A stretch of 64,000 nucleotides of DNA, from contig NZ_CP137157.1 of NCBI RefSeq assembly GCF_040581405.1, positions 1,554,001-1,618,000 on the forward strand, written 5' to 3'. A program made the translations under genes and the position numbers. Below the pieces are notes generated by a model. It saw nothing but the letters and a program-made list of their open reading frames with translations, was not told the origin of the DNA and did no database searches. Source of the DNA: Komagataeibacter sucrofermentans DSM 15973. GTDB lineage: Bacteria > Pseudomonadota > Alphaproteobacteria > Acetobacterales > Acetobacteraceae. Below are positions 63,433-64,000 of this stretch, one piece after another; within the stretch, counting starts at the first letter, position 1; each line of letters starts with the position of its first letter.

Positions 63433-64000
63433 TCGGGATGGGCCACGATCGCCCGCAGGCGGTCAGGATCGAGAATATGGATGGCGCGGCGTTCCCGGGA
63501 GATAAGCTGCTCCCGATGGAAGGCGCTGAGCAGGCGGCTGACGGTCTCGGTTGTCAGGCCAAGGAAATCAGCCATGTCGGCGCGTGAGATGGCCGGATCA
63601 ACGGGCCAGAGTTCACCTGACCCCATACGTGTGCCCTGACCGAGCAGGAAGGTTGCGAGGCGCTCGCGCGCGGTCTGGCGGCCAAGCATGAGCAGCCGGT
63701 TATGCAGGCTGACCAGCAGTTGGCGGGCAGAATTCAGCGAAGCCGCGCAGGCACCGGGCGAGGTTTCATGCAGGTGGCTCAGATAGGGCGCGGGCACGCA
63801 CACCACCTGTAGCGTGCGCATGGCTTCGGCGCTGTAGTGGTAGCGGGTGCAGGGATAGGCGGGAAGCACGTCGCCTTTATGGGCAAAACCGATAATCTGC
63901 CGCCGCCCGTCAGGCAGTGATTTGAAAAGACGCGCCCCTCCGGCCACCACATGGAAATGCATGCTGGCGGGCATATCTTCCGTCATGAATTCCCGACGTT
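63429..64000 (-). CDS. Crp/Fnr-family regulator (partial, 5' end off window)
   Basis: About 190 residues are visible; the frame is open to the right edge. The cyclic-nucleotide-type beta roll shows LFKSLPDGRRQIIGFAHKGD, and the C-terminal helix-turn-helix has SRADMADFLGLTTETVSRLL, with Glu and Ser-Arg placed as in FNR (E209, S212, R213), so FNR-type half-sites are expected. A cysteine in QVVCVPAPYL corresponds to FNR Cys122. The N-terminal cluster cysteines, if any, are outside the window. It is the first gene of the c-di-GMP operon. Confidence 0.88.
   Translation of the reverse strand, partial: RREFMTEDMPASMHFHVVAGGARLFKSLPDGRRQIIGFAHKGDVLPAYPCTRYHYSAEAMRTLQVVCVPAPYLSHLHETSPGACAASLNSARQLLVSLHNRLLMLGRQTARERLATFLLGQGTRMGSGELWPVDPAISRADMADFLGLTTETVSRLLSAFHREQLISRERRAIHILDPDRLRAIVAHPE

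Noticed and set aside
61924-63639. 571-residue plus-strand frame opposite pdeA
   Set aside because: The opposite strand encodes complete PAS, GAF, GGDEF and EAL motifs. The plus frame has none.
1-64000. CRISPR array, prophage or intact insertion sequence
   Set aside because: No regularly spaced repeats, phage structural genes or transposase motifs were found on either strand.

Overview
The window reads as chromosomal DNA of an acetic acid bacterium (Acetobacteraceae, alphaproteobacteria), most likely Komagataeibacter or a close relative. The grounds are the high GC with strong third-position GC bias, a quinoprotein polyol dehydrogenase of the SldBA type, several periplasmic flavin/cytochrome c dehydrogenase-like operons, a MucR regulator, and at the right edge a cdg-type operon (Crp/Fnr regulator, PAS-GAF-GGDEF-EAL phosphodiesterase, PAS-GGDEF-EAL diguanylate cyclase) like those that control cellulose synthesis in Komagataeibacter xylinus. 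Genus and functions are inferred from recognised motifs only; no database was searched.

Layout. 1-3 kb: peroxide defence (ahpC, ahpF and divergent oxyR). 3-17 kb: accessory genes: a low-GC secreted protein, a CNNM/CBS membrane protein, an acyl-CoA dehydrogenase-fold flavoprotein, an RcnB-like protein, a large MscS channel, a DUF707-like glycosyltransferase, small unknowns, and a Tat-exported D-amino-acid-oxidase-like flavoprotein coupled to a cytochrome c. 17-29.7 kb: one tightly overlapping operon glgA-glgB-glgX-treZ-malQ-treY for glycogen synthesis, debranching and trehalose formation from maltodextrin. 30-34 kb: small stress-type genes (DUF4142, KGG-motif, YfdX, VOC, DUF3574) and a broken Sel1-repeat gene. 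35-38 kb: nucleoside hydrolase, TSUP exporter, MucR. 39-45 kb: an iron-controlled block (P19-type protein, binding protein, FecCD-type permease, ATPase; divergent membrane protein and OprB-family porin) with two Fur-box-like palindromes. 45-50 kb: FUSC exporter, small envelope proteins, class A acid phosphatase, a cytochrome c. 50-53 kb: a Tat-exported flavin amine oxidase, a cytochrome c and an exported RidA in one operon. 53-57 kb: tag, mdaB, sldBA. 58-64 kb: two paralogous Rrf2 regulators and the c-di-GMP operon.

How it fits together. The periplasmic theme is oxidation outside the cytoplasm with electrons passed to the respiratory chain: SldBA for polyols, and two separate flavoprotein/cytochrome c pairs that look like amine or amino acid dehydrogenases. 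One pair carries an exported RidA, which would hydrolyse the imine product. The other flavoprotein has its DAO motifs in circularly permuted order. These two operons are the most unusual content I found. The c-di-GMP operon has a Crp/Fnr gene at one end, a predicted haem-PAS phosphodiesterase in the middle and an Rrf2 gene with three conserved cysteines at the other end, which suggests redox, oxygen or NO control of c-di-GMP.

A short hairpin repeat with GCCGCC/GGCGGC arms recurs between genes across the window. I saw no rRNA, convincing tRNA, CRISPR array or intact insertion sequence. Both window edges cut genes: ahpF loses its C-terminus and the Crp/Fnr gene its N-terminus.
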